From Nereida sp024640765 (GTDB lineage Bacteria > Pseudomonadota > Alphaproteobacteria > Rhodobacterales > Rhodobacteraceae), in NCBI GenBank assembly GCA_024640765.1, contig JAHEEK010000007.1, positions 1 through 62,714 on the forward strand: DNA of 62,714 nucleotides. The letters run 5' to 3'. Of this stretch, positions 62,341-62,714 are shown piece after piece. The notes under the pieces are model-generated. The model saw only the letters and a list, made by a program, of their open reading frames with translations, was not told where the DNA came from and searched no databases. Position 1 is the stretch's first letter, and each line of letters starts with the position of its first letter. The translations under genes were made by a program, and so were the position numbers.

Positions 62341-62714
62341 ATGGCTGATATTTTAACGATCGAAAACCTCGGTAACTTGTTGATGCTGTGTTTTTTGCAA
62401 GCGGTATTGGGCTTTGACAACTTGCTCTACATCTCAATCGAGAGCCAACGCGCTCCCGTCGCCAGCCAAAAAGCCGTGCGTTTCTGGGGAATCATCATCG
62501 CTGTGGCGCTGCGCGTTGTACTTTTGTTTGTCATGATCCGGCTGATCGACGCGCTGGCAGAACCGTTCTTCATTATGAACTGGGACGGTGTGCTAACGGG
62601 CGGCGTTAACTTTGCCACCTGCGTCTTTTTGTTGGGCGGTATTTTTATCATGTACACAGCCGTCAAAGGGACCGCCCGACCACGCTGGTTCGTTGATGAA
62701 AGCACATCAAGGCT
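62341..62714 (+). CDS. TerC-family membrane protein (5' part, cut by window end)
   Basis: The first 124 residues of a membrane protein. The start MADILTIENLGNLLMLCFLQ and the helix pair with VLGFDNLLYISI, an intramembrane N-x-L with an Asp, is the TerC signature; IIIAVALRVVLLFVMIRLID is helix 2. TerC proteins handle tellurite resistance or Mn2+ export. AAGGAG lies ten bases before the ATG. The gene runs off the window edge. Confidence 0.88.
   Translation, partial: MADILTIENLGNLLMLCFLQAVLGFDNLLYISIESQRAPVASQKAVRFWGIIIAVALRVVLLFVMIRLIDALAEPFFIMNWDGVLTGGVNFATCVFLLGGIFIMYTAVKGTARPRWFVDESTSR

Noticed and set aside
1..62714. Mobile elements, prophage or CRISPR array
   Set aside because: No transposase, integrase, terminase, cas gene or regularly spaced repeat was found on reading both strands; tRNA genes, usual integration sites, also seem absent.

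Overview
The window reads as a chromosome segment of an alphaproteobacterium of the Rhodobacteraceae (Roseobacter group). The pointers are a short type-2 prolyl-tRNA synthetase, ThyX, an HdaA-like protein carrying only the clamp motif and AAA core, a PccR/ScfR-type regulator beside propionyl-CoA carboxylase genes, choline-sulfatase with betaine aldehyde dehydrogenase, and several small proteins typical of that family. Genes are dense, mostly housekeeping. I see no insertion sequence, prophage, integrase, CRISPR array, rRNA or tRNA gene. The one structural RNA is RNase P RNA (minus strand, about 56523-56915). The genus cannot be fixed from the sequence alone.

Layout. 1-5 kb: tail of a DoxX-like membrane protein, an ArsC/Spx-like reductase, a cold-shock protein, a His-rich exported peptide, thyX, then a surface-lipoprotein module made of a TbpB-like lipoprotein and a Slam-like outer-membrane translocon whose frame is broken at a G6 tract. 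5-16.8 kb: glyoxalase I, a MarR regulator, an XRE regulator overlapping sdhE, aspartate aminotransferase, a MATE exporter, parE, an Ldh-family dehydrogenase, lolC-lolD and proS. 17-26.7 kb: a fasciclin protein, an SDR, an AI-2E-family permease, hdaA, ppk, ppx, a periplasmic protein, a TerB/J-domain protein and nhaA.

26.7-38.6 kb is the propionate module. On the minus strand lie pccB, a DUF6497-like gene, a 47-residue lipoprotein, a 114-residue protein, pccA, a multi-pass membrane protein and methylmalonyl-CoA mutase. Together PccAB and the mutase take propionyl-CoA towards succinyl-CoA; the epimerase is not in the window. The regulator pccR lies nearby on the plus strand. TTTGCAAA-like boxes occur before pccB, inside the operon before the lipoprotein/pccA block, and before pccR itself.

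38.6-49 kb: a secreted nuclease, betB-betC with two exporters (DMT, LysE), yebC, two tail-to-tail SLC13-type permeases and ymdB. 49-62.7 kb: a folate cyclo-ligase, mgtE, a CAP-domain lipoprotein broken by a one-base frameshift, a hisN-like phosphatase, an XRE regulator, an AT-rich intergenic region with several dyads, a quinone oxidoreductase, a BI-1 protein, rpmG, a PAS protein, rnpB, an amidase, an Excalibur lipoprotein, gatCA, tadA, an RluB-type pseudouridine synthase and the start of a TerC-family gene cut by the window edge.

The observations most worth following are the lipoprotein/Slam pair with its G-tract frameshift, the three sets of PccR-like boxes including an internal one, the uncharacterised envelope genes inside the propionate operon, and the dyad-rich AT-rich region at 53.1-53.4 kb. 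No clearly new defence or mobile system was seen.
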